Shown here: positions 6,603-13,478 of the stretch, piece by piece
Numbering within the stretch: position 1 is the stretch's first letter
Layout: every line of letters begins with the position of its first letter
Source of the DNA: DASZJY01 sp036260255
GTDB taxonomy: Bacteria > Actinomycetota > Acidimicrobiia > Acidimicrobiales > AC-14
Length of the DNA stretch: 16,067 bases
Assembly: GCA_036260255.1 (NCBI GenBank)
Contig: DATAAF010000066.1
Span: 1 to 16,067 of the forward strand
Reading direction: 5' to 3'
Made by a program: the position numbers and the translations under genes
Notes under the pieces: generated by a model
What the model was told of the DNA's origin: nothing
The model's database searches: none
What the model saw: the letters and a program-made list of their open reading frames with translations, nothing else

Positions 6603-8042
6603 GTGTTCGATCTCGCCACCGCCGCGGTCGAGGGCGCACTGGCCGCGGGTGCCGGGTACGCCGACGCGAGGGCGGTGCTGAGCGCCACCGAAGGGCTGCA
6701 GGCCCGCAACGGCGTGCTCGAGGGCCTCCAGCGGTCGGAGTCGGCGGGCGTGGGCGTGCGGGCGCTGATCGGGTCGTCCTGGGGCTTCTTCGCCACCTCC
6801 GACCTGGGCGACCGGGCCGCCCGGCGGGCGGGGGAGGAAGCGGCCGCCATCGCCCGGGCGTCGGGCCGGGTGCCGGGGTCGCCCCTCGAGCTGGCCGACG
6901 TCCCCGTCGTCGAGGACCACTGGGACTCGGGCTGGGACGAGCATCCCCGCGACGTGTCCCTGGCCGAGAAGGGCGACCTCCTCGTCGGCGCCACTGCGAC
7001 CATGGCCGCGGTGGCGGGGGTCTCGGTGGCCGAGGCCACGGTCTCGTTCTGGGACACCGAGAAGTGGTTCGTCTCCAGCCAGGGGCACCGCATCTCCCAG
7101 CACATCGTGGAGTCGGGGTCCACCATGAGCGCCACCGCGGTGGGCGAGCACGAGACCCAACGGCGGTCCTGGGGCGGGATCGGCGGGCACTGGGGGACCC
7201 GGGGCTACGAGCTGGTGCGGGCGACCGACCTCCCGGGCAACGCACCCCGGGTGGCCGAGGAAGCGGTGGCCCTCCTGTCGGCGCCCCACTGCCCCGCCGG
7301 GGTGACCGACCTCATCCTCGGGCCGGAGCAGCTGGGCCTGCAGATCCACGAGTCGGTGGGCCACGCCATCGAGCTCGACCGCATCCTCGGCTGGGAGGCG
7401 GCCTTCGCGGGGACGTCGTTCCTCGACCTGTCCCGGCTCGGCCGCCTCCGCTACGGGTCCGAGCACATGAACGTCACCGCCGACGCCACCCTGCCCGGCG
7501 CCCTCGGCACGTTCGGCTACGACGACGAGGGCACGCCCGCCAGCCGGGTGGACATCGTCCGGGAGGGCACCTGGGTCGGAGTGCTGACGGGGCGGGACTC
7601 GGCGGCCGTCGCCGGCCTGCCCCCCGGCGGGATGGTGCGGGCCGACGGGTGGGCCCGGCTGCCCATCGTGCGCATGACCAACGTCGGCCTTCTCCCCGGC
7701 GACTCGTCGCTCGAGGAGATGGTGGCGGCCACCGCCGACGGGATCTACATGGAGACGAACCGGTCGTGGTCGATCGACGACAAGCGCCTGAACTTCCAGT
7801 TCGGCTGCGAGGTGGGACGCGAGGTGAAGGACGGCAAGCTGGGCCGGCTGCTCCGCAACCCCACCTACACCGGGATCACCCCGCAGTTCTGGGGCTCGCT
7901 GGACATGGTGGGCGGGCCCGACGAGTGGATCTTCTGGGGGACGCCGAACTGCGGCAAAGGCCAGCCCTCGCAGTGGGGGCACACCGGCCACCCGAGCGTC
8001 CCTGCCCGCTTCCGGGGCGTGCAGGTGGGGGTGCGGGGATGA
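6603..8042 (+). CDS. tldD: TldD family metalloprotease subunit
   Basis: A 479-residue protein of the TldD/PmbA family, the metal-bearing subunit of the TldD-TldE heterodimeric protease, which in enterobacteria matures microcin B17 and degrades CcdA. The HExxxH-type site is HESVGH (His249, Glu250, His254) in QIHESVGHAIELDRILG. A C-terminal GTPNCGKGQPSQ supplies the likely third ligand, Cys450. Other family blocks are SSQGHRISQ, GTFGYDDEGTPAS, GMVRADGWARLPIVRMTN and ETNRSWSIDDKRLNFQFGCE. It starts with GTG and has no Shine-Dalgarno. The stop overlaps the tldE start (ATGA). No peptide-toxin precursor is visible nearby, so a general peptide-processing role is as likely as a natural-product role. 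Confidence 0.95.
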   Translation: MFDLATAAVEGALAAGAGYADARAVLSATEGLQARNGVLEGLQRSESAGVGVRALIGSSWGFFATSDLGDRAARRAGEEAAAIARASGRVPGSPLELADVPVVEDHWDSGWDEHPRDVSLAEKGDLLVGATATMAAVAGVSVAEATVSFWDTEKWFVSSQGHRISQHIVESGSTMSATAVGEHETQRRSWGGIGGHWGTRGYELVRATDLPGNAPRVAEEAVALLSAPHCPAGVTDLILGPEQLGLQIHESVGHAIELDRILGWEAAFAGTSFLDLSRLGRLRYGSEHMNVTADATLPGALGTFGYDDEGTPASRVDIVREGTWVGVLTGRDSAAVAGLPPGGMVRADGWARLPIVRMTNVGLLPGDSSLEEMVAATADGIYMETNRSWSIDDKRLNFQFGCEVGREVKDGKLGRLLRNPTYTGITPQFWGSLDMVGGPDEWIFWGTPNCGKGQPSQWGHTGHPSVPARFRGVQVGVRG

Positions 8043-9358
8043 GCAGCGGCCGGCGGGCGACCCCTCTGCCCGAGTTGTGCGAGCAGGTGCTCGACCTCGT
8101 GGGTGACCGGGCCGAGGCGGAGGTCGCCGCCACCGTCGGGCGGTCGGCGCTCACCCGCTTCGCCAACTCGGCGATCCACCAGAACGTCGCCGAGGACCAC
8201 CTCTTCGTGCGCCTGCGGCTCGTCGCCGACGGCCGCCTGGCCGCCTCCACCACGACCCGGCCCGGCCCGGACGGCCTCCGGGGCCTGGTGGAGAGGACGC
8301 TCGACGTGGCCGCCGTGCGCCCCCCCGACCCCGGGTGGCCCGGCCTCGCCCCGCCGGCGGCGGTGGCCGAGATCGACCGGTACGACGCCGACACCGCCCG
8401 CGCCTCGGCGGACCGCCGGGCCGACGTGGTGGCCGCCTTCGTGGGCGCCGACCTGGGCCTGGCCGGCGCCGGGTACTGCGACACGAGCGGCTACGAGGTC
8501 GCCTTCGCCAACTCGGCGGGCCAGCGGGCGGCCGGGCGGGTGTCGAAGGCGGCGGTCGATGCCATCCACCGCACCGCCACGTCGGACGGTCTCGGGTGGC
8601 AGGCGGCGGCGCGCCTGGCCGACCTGGACGGGGCGGCGGCCGGCCGGGTGGCGGCGGCCAAGGCGCGGGCGGGCGCCGACCCCGCCGACCTGGCCCCCGG
8701 CCGCTACGAGGTCGTGCTGGAACCGGCGGCGGTCGCCGACGTGGTCGGGTTCCTCCTCGGGGGGTTCAGCGGCCGGACCCACGCCGAGGGGCGCTCGTTC
8801 GTCCGGCTGGGCGAGGCCCAGCTCGACCCCCGGATCACCCTTCGGGACGACGTCTGCGCGCCGGGGACCTTCGGGCTGCCGTTCGACGCCGAGGGCACGC
8901 CCAAGCAGGCGGTGGACGTGGTGGTGGACGGGGTCTCGGCCGGGCTCTACCACGACCGGCGCTCCGCCCGGGAGGCGGGGGTGGCCAGCACGGGCCACGC
9001 GGTGGTGGGCGGGGAGAGCTTCGGCCCCATGGCGAGCAACGCCGTCCTGTCCGCCGGCGACCGGTCGCTCAAGGAGCTGATCGGGTCGGTCGACCGGGGG
9101 CTGCTCGTCTCCGACCTGTGGTACACGAGGGTCCTCGACCCCAAGACCCAGGTGGTGACCGGGCTCACCCGCAACGGCACGTTCCTGGTCGAGGGCGGGG
9201 AGATCGTCGGCGGGGTGCGCAACCTGCGCTTCACCCAGTCCTACGTCGAGGCCCTCGGCCCGGGCCGGGTCCTGGGGGTCGGGAGCGACGCCCGGGTCCG
9301 CGAGTCGGGCTACGTCGTCCCCAGCCTCCACCTGGCCTCCTGGCAGTTCACCGGCTGA
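8039..9358 (+). CDS. tldE: TldE/PmbA family protein, partner subunit
   Basis: A 439-residue member of the same family as the upstream gene but of the metal-free subclass: where TldD has HESVGH this protein has PAAVADVVGFLLGGFSG (around residue 228). It shares blocks such as TRFANSAIHQN near the N-terminus, GTFGLPFDAEGTPKQAVDVVVDG, and the C-terminal LWYTRVLDPKTQVVTGLTRNGTF...VRNLRFTQSY. In known systems TldE pairs with TldD to form the active cytosolic peptidase. The 4-bp ATGA overlap with tldD implies translational coupling and stoichiometric production. It is somewhat diverged and has many Ala/Gly-rich surface stretches, but no frameshift is seen. Confidence 0.93.
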   Translation: MSSGRRATPLPELCEQVLDLVGDRAEAEVAATVGRSALTRFANSAIHQNVAEDHLFVRLRLVADGRLAASTTTRPGPDGLRGLVERTLDVAAVRPPDPGWPGLAPPAAVAEIDRYDADTARASADRRADVVAAFVGADLGLAGAGYCDTSGYEVAFANSAGQRAAGRVSKAAVDAIHRTATSDGLGWQAAARLADLDGAAAGRVAAAKARAGADPADLAPGRYEVVLEPAAVADVVGFLLGGFSGRTHAEGRSFVRLGEAQLDPRITLRDDVCAPGTFGLPFDAEGTPKQAVDVVVDGVSAGLYHDRRSAREAGVASTGHAVVGGESFGPMASNAVLSAGDRSLKELIGSVDRGLLVSDLWYTRVLDPKTQVVTGLTRNGTFLVEGGEIVGGVRNLRFTQSYVEALGPGRVLGVGSDARVRESGYVVPSLHLASWQFTG

Positions 9359-9393
9359 GATGGCCGGCGCGCCGTCGGCCGGAGAGGTCTGAG

Positions 9394-11187
9394 ATGGGGA
9401 TCCTCGCCGAGGACGTGGCCCGGGTCCGGGCGGCGTCCGACCTGGTGGCCATCGCCGGCGAGCACCTGGCCCTGCGGCGGGTGGGGCGGCGGTGGGTCGG
9501 CCTGTGCCCGTTCCACCCCGAGAAGACGCCCTCGTTCTCGGTCAGCCAGGAGGAGGGCCTCTATTACTGCTTCGGCTGCGGGGCGAGCGGGGACGTCATC
9601 ACCTTCGTCCGGGAGGTCGAGCACACCGACTTCGCCGAGGCGGTGGAGCGCCTGGCCGCTCGGGCCGGCATCCAGCCCCGCTACGACGACGCCGCCGCCG
9701 GGGCCGAGCGCCAGCGGCGGGCGGCCCTGGTGGAGGCCATGGGCCGGGCGGTCGAGTGGTACCACCGGCGCCTCCTCTCGGCGCCCGACGCCGCCCCCGC
9801 CCGGGCCTATCTGCGCTCACGGGGGTACGACGGCGAGGTGGTGCGGTTCCACCGGCTGGGCTGGGCGCCGGACGAGTGGGACGCCCTGTGCCGGGCCCTC
9901 GACCTGCCCCTGGACGTGCTCCGCGACACCGGCCTGGGCCTGCTCAACCGGCGTCAACGCCGCCAGGACACGTTCCGCGGGCGGATCATGTTCCCCATCT
10001 TCGACGTCCGGGGCGACCCGGTGGCCTTCGGGGGCCGGGCCCTGCCCGGCGGGCCGCCGCCCAAGTACCGCAACTCGCCGGAGACGCCGCTCTACTCGAA
10101 GTCGAGCGTGCTGTACGGGCTCAACTGGGCCAAGGGGGCGGTGGTGGAGAAGGGCGAGGTCGTCGTCTGCGAGGGCTACACCGACGTCATCGGGCTGCGC
10201 CGGGCGGGCATGCCCCATGCGGTGGCCACCTGCGGGACGGCGCTGGCCGAGCAGCACTTCCACACCCTCAAGAACTTCGCCCGCCGGGTCGTGCTGGCCT
10301 TCGACGCCGACGCCGCCGGCCAGGCGGCGGCCGAGCGCCTCTACCAGTGGGAGCGGCGCTACGAGCTCGACGTGGCGGTGGCCGGCATGCCCCCGGGCAC
10401 CGACCCCGGACAGCTGGCCGAGGACGACCCCGACGCGTTGCGCCGGGCGGTCGCCTCGGCCACGCCCTTCCTCGCCTTCCGCCTCGAACGGGCACTGGCG
10501 GGGGCCGACCTGCGGTCTCCCGAGGGGCGGGCCCGGGCCGCCCAGGCGGCGGTGGCGGTGGTCCGCGAGCATCCCAGCGACCTGGTCCGGGACCAGTACC
10601 TCATGGAGGTCGCCGACCGGACCCGCGTCGACCCCGACCGCCTGCGGGCCCTGTTGGCCGCCCCGCCGCCGGCCGCCCCGGGCGGCGGGCCTCGGGGCGG
10701 CGGGCCACGGGGCGGCGAGCCCCCGAGCGGGGGCGAGCGCCCGGTCGCCGTCCGCCGGGCGCGGGGCGGGCCCGAGGTCGAGGCCCTCCGGGTGGCCGTC
10801 CACCACCCCGAGGCGGTGACCGGCCGGCTCCACCAGTCCCTGTTCGCCGACGAGGTGGCGCTCGCCGCCTGGCGGGCCCTCGCCTCGGCCGGGTCGCTGC
10901 ACGACGCCATCGCCGCCGCCGAGCCCTCGGCCGCCGCCCTCCTCCAGCGCCTGGCGGTCGAGGAGACCGACACCGACCCCGCCGACGTGCTCGCCCGCCT
11001 GGCCGACCAGGCCGGCCAGCGGGCGCTCGCCCAGCTCGAGGCGGCGGCCCGACGGGACGACGACCCGAGCCGCTACGCCCCCCTCACCACGTGGCTCAAG
11101 CTGGTCATCGAGGAGCTCAGGGAGCCGGCGACGCAGGCCGATGCCACCGACCGCCTGGTCAAGTGGCTCGCCGAGCAGCCGCTCTGA
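9394..11187 (+). CDS. dnaG: DNA primase
   Basis: A 597-residue primase that makes RNA primers at the replication fork and is recruited by the replicative helicase. The N-terminal CHC2-type zinc site is Cys38, His41 (CPFHPEKTPSFSV) with Cys59 and Cys62 (CFGCGASGD). The catalytic core includes FRGRIMFPIFD, VAFGGR, PKYRNSPETP and LYGLNWAK. The TOPRIM fold has VVCEGYTDV (Glu260) and LAFDADAAG (Asp304, Asp306). A Gly/Pro/Arg-rich linker near residues 430-450 joins the C-terminal helicase-binding domain (VEALRVAVHHPE to the end). The ATG at 9394 follows GGAGAGG (9381-9387) with 6 bases of spacing. It begins 35 bp after tldE, so co-transcription with tldDE is likely. Confidence 0.97.
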   Translation: MGILAEDVARVRAASDLVAIAGEHLALRRVGRRWVGLCPFHPEKTPSFSVSQEEGLYYCFGCGASGDVITFVREVEHTDFAEAVERLAARAGIQPRYDDAAAGAERQRRAALVEAMGRAVEWYHRRLLSAPDAAPARAYLRSRGYDGEVVRFHRLGWAPDEWDALCRALDLPLDVLRDTGLGLLNRRQRRQDTFRGRIMFPIFDVRGDPVAFGGRALPGGPPPKYRNSPETPLYSKSSVLYGLNWAKGAVVEKGEVVVCEGYTDVIGLRRAGMPHAVATCGTALAEQHFHTLKNFARRVVLAFDADAAGQAAAERLYQWERRYELDVAVAGMPPGTDPGQLAEDDPDALRRAVASATPFLAFRLERALAGADLRSPEGRARAAQAAVAVVREHPSDLVRDQYLMEVADRTRVDPDRLRALLAAPPPAAPGGGPRGGGPRGGEPPSGGERPVAVRRARGGPEVEALRVAVHHPEAVTGRLHQSLFADEVALAAWRALASAGSLHDAIAAAEPSAAALLQRLAVEETDTDPADVLARLADQAGQRALAQLEAAARRDDDPSRYAPLTTWLKLVIEELREPATQADATDRLVKWLAEQPL

Positions 11188-11189
11188 GG

Positions 11190-11211
11190 GCGCGCCGCGC
11201 CGGAGGCGCGC
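11190..11211 (+). terminator. GC hairpin just after dnaG
   Basis: GCGCGCC (11190-11196) pairs with GGCGCGC (11205-11211) around an 8-nt loop, starting 2 bases after the dnaG stop (11185-11187). There is no T tract. It could terminate or attenuate dnaG transcripts before the sigma gene. In DNA this GC-rich, chance pairing is common, so confidence is moderate to low. Confidence 0.35.
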
Positions 11212-11224
11212 GCGGCGGTGACCT

Positions 11225-11259
11225 TCCCGGAAATGGCTCGTGGCGAGCGATTTCCCGGA
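11225..11259. repeat. Long hairpin with duplicated TTCCCGGA upstream of the sigma gene
   Basis: Bases 11225-11240 and 11244-11259 form a 16-bp inverted repeat with two mismatches (C/C at 11228/11256 and G/G at 11235/11249) and a TGG loop. It includes AAAT/ATTT, unusually AT-rich for this window. TTCCCGGA also occurs as a direct repeat (11224-11231 and 11252-11259), and the first copy is part of the near-palindrome TTCCcGGAA. It lies between dnaG and the sigma gene, so it is either a terminator hairpin or a regulator-binding region for the sigma gene. Confidence 0.55.
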
Positions 11260-11316
11260 GCAGTTCGCGCCGGGGCTCGTACCCGCCGTCGTCCGCCCGT
11301 CCGGAGGGGCACACTG

Positions 11317-12699
11317 GTGCGGATGAACGGGGGTGACGCGCTCCGGAGCGCTCAAGGCGAGGTCCCCGAGGGCGTCCCACCGGAGACCTTCGCCGCCCTG
11401 CTCGAGCGGGGGCGGGCGGCCGGGACCCTGTCGCTCGACCTCGTCATGTGGGCCCTGCGCCACGTCGAGCTCAGCCCTCAGCTGATCGACGCCGTCCGCA
11501 GCCGCCTGCAGGCCGAGGGCATCGCCCTCGAGGGGGAGGAGGTGGACGTCGACCACGTCGCCGACACGCCCCCCTCGGGCATCCCGGTGACGCCCGCCCC
11601 GGCCGCCGCGGCGCGGGGGCCCGCCCCGCCGGCAGCCGCCCCGGCCGCCGCCGCCCGGGCCCGCCGCACCGGCGAGCACCGGCCCGTCGCCCTCCCCGGC
11701 GGCGGCGAGGGGGCCGAGGGCGAGCCCGACCTCGTGGGCGGAAGGGTCGACCACCATCGGGCCGGGGGCTCGACCGACCCGGTGCGGACCTACCTCAAGG
11801 AGATCGGGAAGATCGACCTCCTGACCGCGTCCGACGAGGTGGCGCTGGCCCGCCGCATCGAGGCCGGCGTGCTCGCCGCCCGTCGCATCGCCGCCCTGGA
11901 GGACGCCGAGCCGGGGTCAGCCGTCTCCGAGGACGAGCTCGCCCCGCTCGAGGCGATGGTGGCGGACGGCTACTGGGCCAAGAAGGAGCTCACCGAGGCG
12001 AACCTCCGGCTGGTCGTCTCCATCGCCAAGCGCTACCTGGGGCGCGGGCTCCTCTTCCTCGACCTCATCCAGGAGGGGAACCTGGGGCTGATCCGGGCGG
12101 TCGAGAAGTTCGACTACACGAAGGGCTTCAAGTTCTCGACCTACGCCACGTGGTGGATCCGCCAGGCCATCACCCGGGCCATCGCCGACCAGGCCCGGAC
12201 GATCCGCATCCCCGTCCACATGGTCGAGACGATCAACACGGTGCTCCGGGTCCAGCGCCAGCTGCTCCAGGAGCTGGGGCGCGAGCCGACCCTCGAGGAG
12301 CTGGCCGACAAGCTGCGCACGACGCCCGGGCGGGTCCGCGAGATCCAGCGTCTGGCCCAGGAGCCGGTGTCGTTGGAGACACCCGTCGGCCTGGACGAGG
12401 GCAGCGCGCTGGGCGACTTCATCGAGGACGCCGAGGCGGTCGAGCCCGCCGACGCCGCCGCCCGCGCCCTCCTGTCGGAGGCGGTGGGCGAGGCGTTGGA
12501 CGAGCTCACCGAGCGGGAGCGCCAGGTCGTCCGCCTCCGTTTCGGGCTGGAGGACGGTCAGGTCCGAACGCTGGAAGAGGTGGGACGGGAGTTCGGCGTC
12601 ACCCGCGAGCGGATCCGCCAGATAGAGGCCAAGACGCTGGCCAAGCTGCGCCATCCCATTCGCAGCCAGAAGCTGCGCGATTACCTCGAGAACGAGTGA
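11317..12699 (+). CDS. rpoD: Primary (housekeeping) sigma-70 factor RpoD/SigA
   Basis: A 460-residue group 1 sigma factor that directs RNA polymerase to most promoters. An N-terminal region 1.1-like helical block (about residues 22-80) precedes an Ala/Pro/Gly-rich linker to about residue 150. Region 1.2 is DPVRTYLKEIGKIDLL. Region 2 runs from about 230 to 290 with ANLRLVVSIAKRYLGRG, FLDLIQEGNLGLIRAVEKFDY and FSTYATWWIRQAITRAI. Region 3 is IRIPVHMVETIN onward. Region 4 (about 397-446) is LTERERQVVRLRFGL with the helix-turn-helix LEEVGREFGVTRERIRQIEAKTLAKLRHP. The GTG at 11317 is preferred because GGAGGGG (11303-11309) lies 7 bases upstream; ATG 11323 is an alternative, six bases later. It is 129 bp downstream of dnaG in the same direction. 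Confidence 0.95.
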   Translation: MRMNGGDALRSAQGEVPEGVPPETFAALLERGRAAGTLSLDLVMWALRHVELSPQLIDAVRSRLQAEGIALEGEEVDVDHVADTPPSGIPVTPAPAAAARGPAPPAAAPAAAARARRTGEHRPVALPGGGEGAEGEPDLVGGRVDHHRAGGSTDPVRTYLKEIGKIDLLTASDEVALARRIEAGVLAARRIAALEDAEPGSAVSEDELAPLEAMVADGYWAKKELTEANLRLVVSIAKRYLGRGLLFLDLIQEGNLGLIRAVEKFDYTKGFKFSTYATWWIRQAITRAIADQARTIRIPVHMVETINTVLRVQRQLLQELGREPTLEELADKLRTTPGRVREIQRLAQEPVSLETPVGLDEGSALGDFIEDAEAVEPADAAARALLSEAVGEALDELTERERQVVRLRFGLEDGQVRTLEEVGREFGVTRERIRQIEAKTLAKLRHPIRSQKLRDYLENE

Positions 12700-12722
12700 T
12701 CGCCGACTACCGCGTCGGTGAT
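12699..12722. terminator. Bidirectional hairpin between converging genes
   Basis: ATCGCCGAC (12699-12707) pairs with GTCGGTGAT (12714-12722) around a 6-nt loop. The one non-Watson-Crick position is a G-T wobble on the plus-strand transcript. It starts at the last base of the sigma stop codon and covers the stop of the converging small gene (12707-12709), so only 7 bp separate the two genes. A shared terminator is the natural reading. No T tract is present. Confidence 0.5.
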
Positions 12723-12949
12723 TGCTGCTCGCCGCGCCCGTTTCCCATTCGGCTCTCGACCAGGTCGCGGGCCGCTCCAACACTGTCCTCGACCGCCGCC
12801 CGGGCCCGCTCGCCGGCCGTCTCGAAGGCGTCCGACCGCTTGGCCTTCTGGAGGGCGCGGCTGATCTGCTCGTACCGCTCCCGGCCCGCCTTGGCCCCGA
12901 GGTAGTAGCCGGCGCAGAAGCCGGTGACCACTCCGAGTCGGAATCTCAT
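12707..12949 (-). CDS. Small YtxH-like membrane-associated protein
   Basis: An 80-residue protein with a short hydrophobic, Gly-rich N-terminus (RFRLGVVTGFCAGYYLGAKAG, about residues 2-22) followed by RERYEQISRALQKAK and a charged helical tail rich in Ala, Glu and Arg. The glycine-rich helix followed by GAKAGRERYEQI is characteristic of small actinobacterial proteins in the YtxH-like group. These are membrane-attached and of unknown function; some relatives are stress-linked. It converges on the sigma gene with a 7-bp gap. The ATG at 12949 has only a distant G-run upstream, and TAGAAG lies 5 bases before the start, so a leaderless transcript is possible. I cannot assign a biochemical role. 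Confidence 0.75.
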   Translation of the reverse strand: MRFRLGVVTGFCAGYYLGAKAGRERYEQISRALQKAKRSDAFETAGERARAAVEDSVGAARDLVESRMGNGRGEQQSPTR

Positions 12950-13015
12950 GGCTGGCTTCTACCCCCCTGCGCCCCCCGCAACCACCCGCCGCCCGGGGAG
13001 GACGACCCGCGCTGC

Positions 13016-13021
13016 TAGGGT
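13016..13021 (+). promoter_or_regulatory. Candidate -10 (TAGGGT) of the tRNA-Asn gene
   Basis: TAGGGT is a TAnnnT hexamer 11 bases before the first base of the tRNA (13033), so transcription would start around 13028, a few bases before the mature 5' end. That is the normal layout for a bacterial tRNA promoter. The -35 region is not recognisable. The same promoter could serve both tRNA genes, which are 40 bp apart. Confidence 0.45.
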
Positions 13022-13032
13022 GCGGGGGGCGA

Positions 13033-13105
13033 TCCGGGGTAGCTCAACCGGCAGAGCAGCGGCCTGTTAAGCCGTTTGTTGTGGGTTCGAGTCCCACCCC
13101 CGGAG
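13033..13105 (+). tRNA. tRNA-Asn (anticodon GTT)
   Basis: A full cloverleaf is visible. The acceptor is TCCGGGG (13033-13039) with CCCCGGA (13098-13104). The D arm is GCTC/GAGC. The anticodon stem is GCGGC/GCCGT with loop CTGTTAA (anticodon GTT at 13066-13068). The T arm is GTGGG/CCCAC with loop TTCGAGT. The discriminator base is G13105. The CCA end is not encoded directly after the discriminator (CACCA follows). It reads AAC/AAT codons. Confidence 0.96.
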
Positions 13106-13145
13106 CACCACTCCAGCAGGACCTCGGCCGGTCGGTCGGTGCCAT

Positions 13146-13218
13146 GGGCCCGTAGCTCAGTGGTCAGAGCGGGGGACTCATAATCCTTTGGTCGCAGGTT
13201 CGATTCCTGCCGGGCCCA
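13146..13218 (+). tRNA. tRNA with CAT anticodon (likely Ile2, otherwise elongator Met)
   Basis: The acceptor is GGGCCCG (13146-13152) with CGGGCCC (13211-13217), and the discriminator is A13218. The D arm is GCTC/GAGC, the anticodon stem GGGGA/TCCTT with loop CTCATAA (CAT at 13179-13181), and the T arm GCAGG/CCTGC with loop TTCGATT. It is not an initiator: position 1-72 is a G-C pair. The acceptor pairs C4-G69 and C5-G68, and the CTTTGGTCGC stretch resembling E. coli ileX, are features of tRNA-Ile2. In Ile2, TilS converts C34 to lysidine and the tRNA reads ATA. Elongator Met cannot be excluded by eye. CCA is not encoded. Confidence 0.93.
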
Positions 13219-13297
13219 CAGGCCGCCCCGCCCCGCGCCACGACGCTCTCCCCCCGGGTGATGGCGCGAGGAGCTCCATCGCGGTGGCGCCCACCCG

Positions 13298-13344
13298 TCC
13301 AACACCCGCTGAGGTGCTCCAACGCGTTTCCAACAGTCGTTGGA
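13298..13344. promoter_or_regulatory. Phased cluster of TCCAAC sites upstream of the repeat-protein gene
   Basis: TCCAAC occurs at 13298-13303, 13318-13323 and 13329-13334, and inverted (GTTGGA) at 13339-13344. Start-to-start distances are 20, 11 and 10 bp, close to two, one and one helical turns. Copies two and four extend to a 7-bp inverted repeat CTCCAAC/GTTGGAG (13317-13323 and 13339-13345). The arrangement looks like an array of sites for one regulator on one face of the DNA. No known operator is recognised. The rest of the 13219-13400 gap shows no gene that I trust. Confidence 0.4.
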
Positions 13345-13411
13345 GGCGCAAAGGTGCTGGTCAGGACGGGTGCCGCGGTGCTTGCCACCCCTCAGGGGGC
13401 ATGGTAGAAAA

Positions 13412-13469
13412 CCCCGGCTTCGGGGGGAACCCCCGCGGCTTCGCGGCTGCACGCCCGAAAGGAAGCGGG
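13412..13469 (+). promoter_or_regulatory. Structured 5' leader with twin GCTT-loop hairpins
   Basis: Three successive hairpins can be drawn: CCCCG-GCTT-CGGGG (13412-13425), CCGCG-GCTT-CGCGG (13433-13446) and CCCG-AAAGGAAG-CGGG (13454-13469). The third displays a Shine-Dalgarno-like AAAGGAAG in its loop. An alternative G5/C5 pairing (13422-13426 with 13430-13434) would break the first two. I do not recognise a riboswitch family. The stretch is also open in frame with the downstream gene from ATG 13401, so it could instead be coding. Confidence 0.4.
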
Positions 13470-13478
13470 ACCGACCAA

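Noticed and set aside
4185..7991. 1268-codon minus-strand frame opposite ppdK and tldD
   Set aside because: Both plus-strand genes carry complete catalytic motifs. The antisense translation shows no domain and a composition typical of reversed high-GC codons.
9817..11757. 646-codon minus-strand frame opposite dnaG and the sigma gene
   Set aside because: The sense genes are certain, and no recognisable motif or ribosome site is seen for the antisense frame.
13033..13218. tRNA genes as the attachment site of an integrated element
   Set aside because: No integrase gene, no duplicated tRNA 3' end and no mobility gene are seen in the window.
13401..13470. Known riboswitch (ydaO/c-di-AMP, c-di-GMP or cobalamin) before the secreted protein
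   Set aside because: Fragments such as GGGGAACC and CCCGAAA recall parts of these families, but the conserved cores are missing, so no family is claimed.
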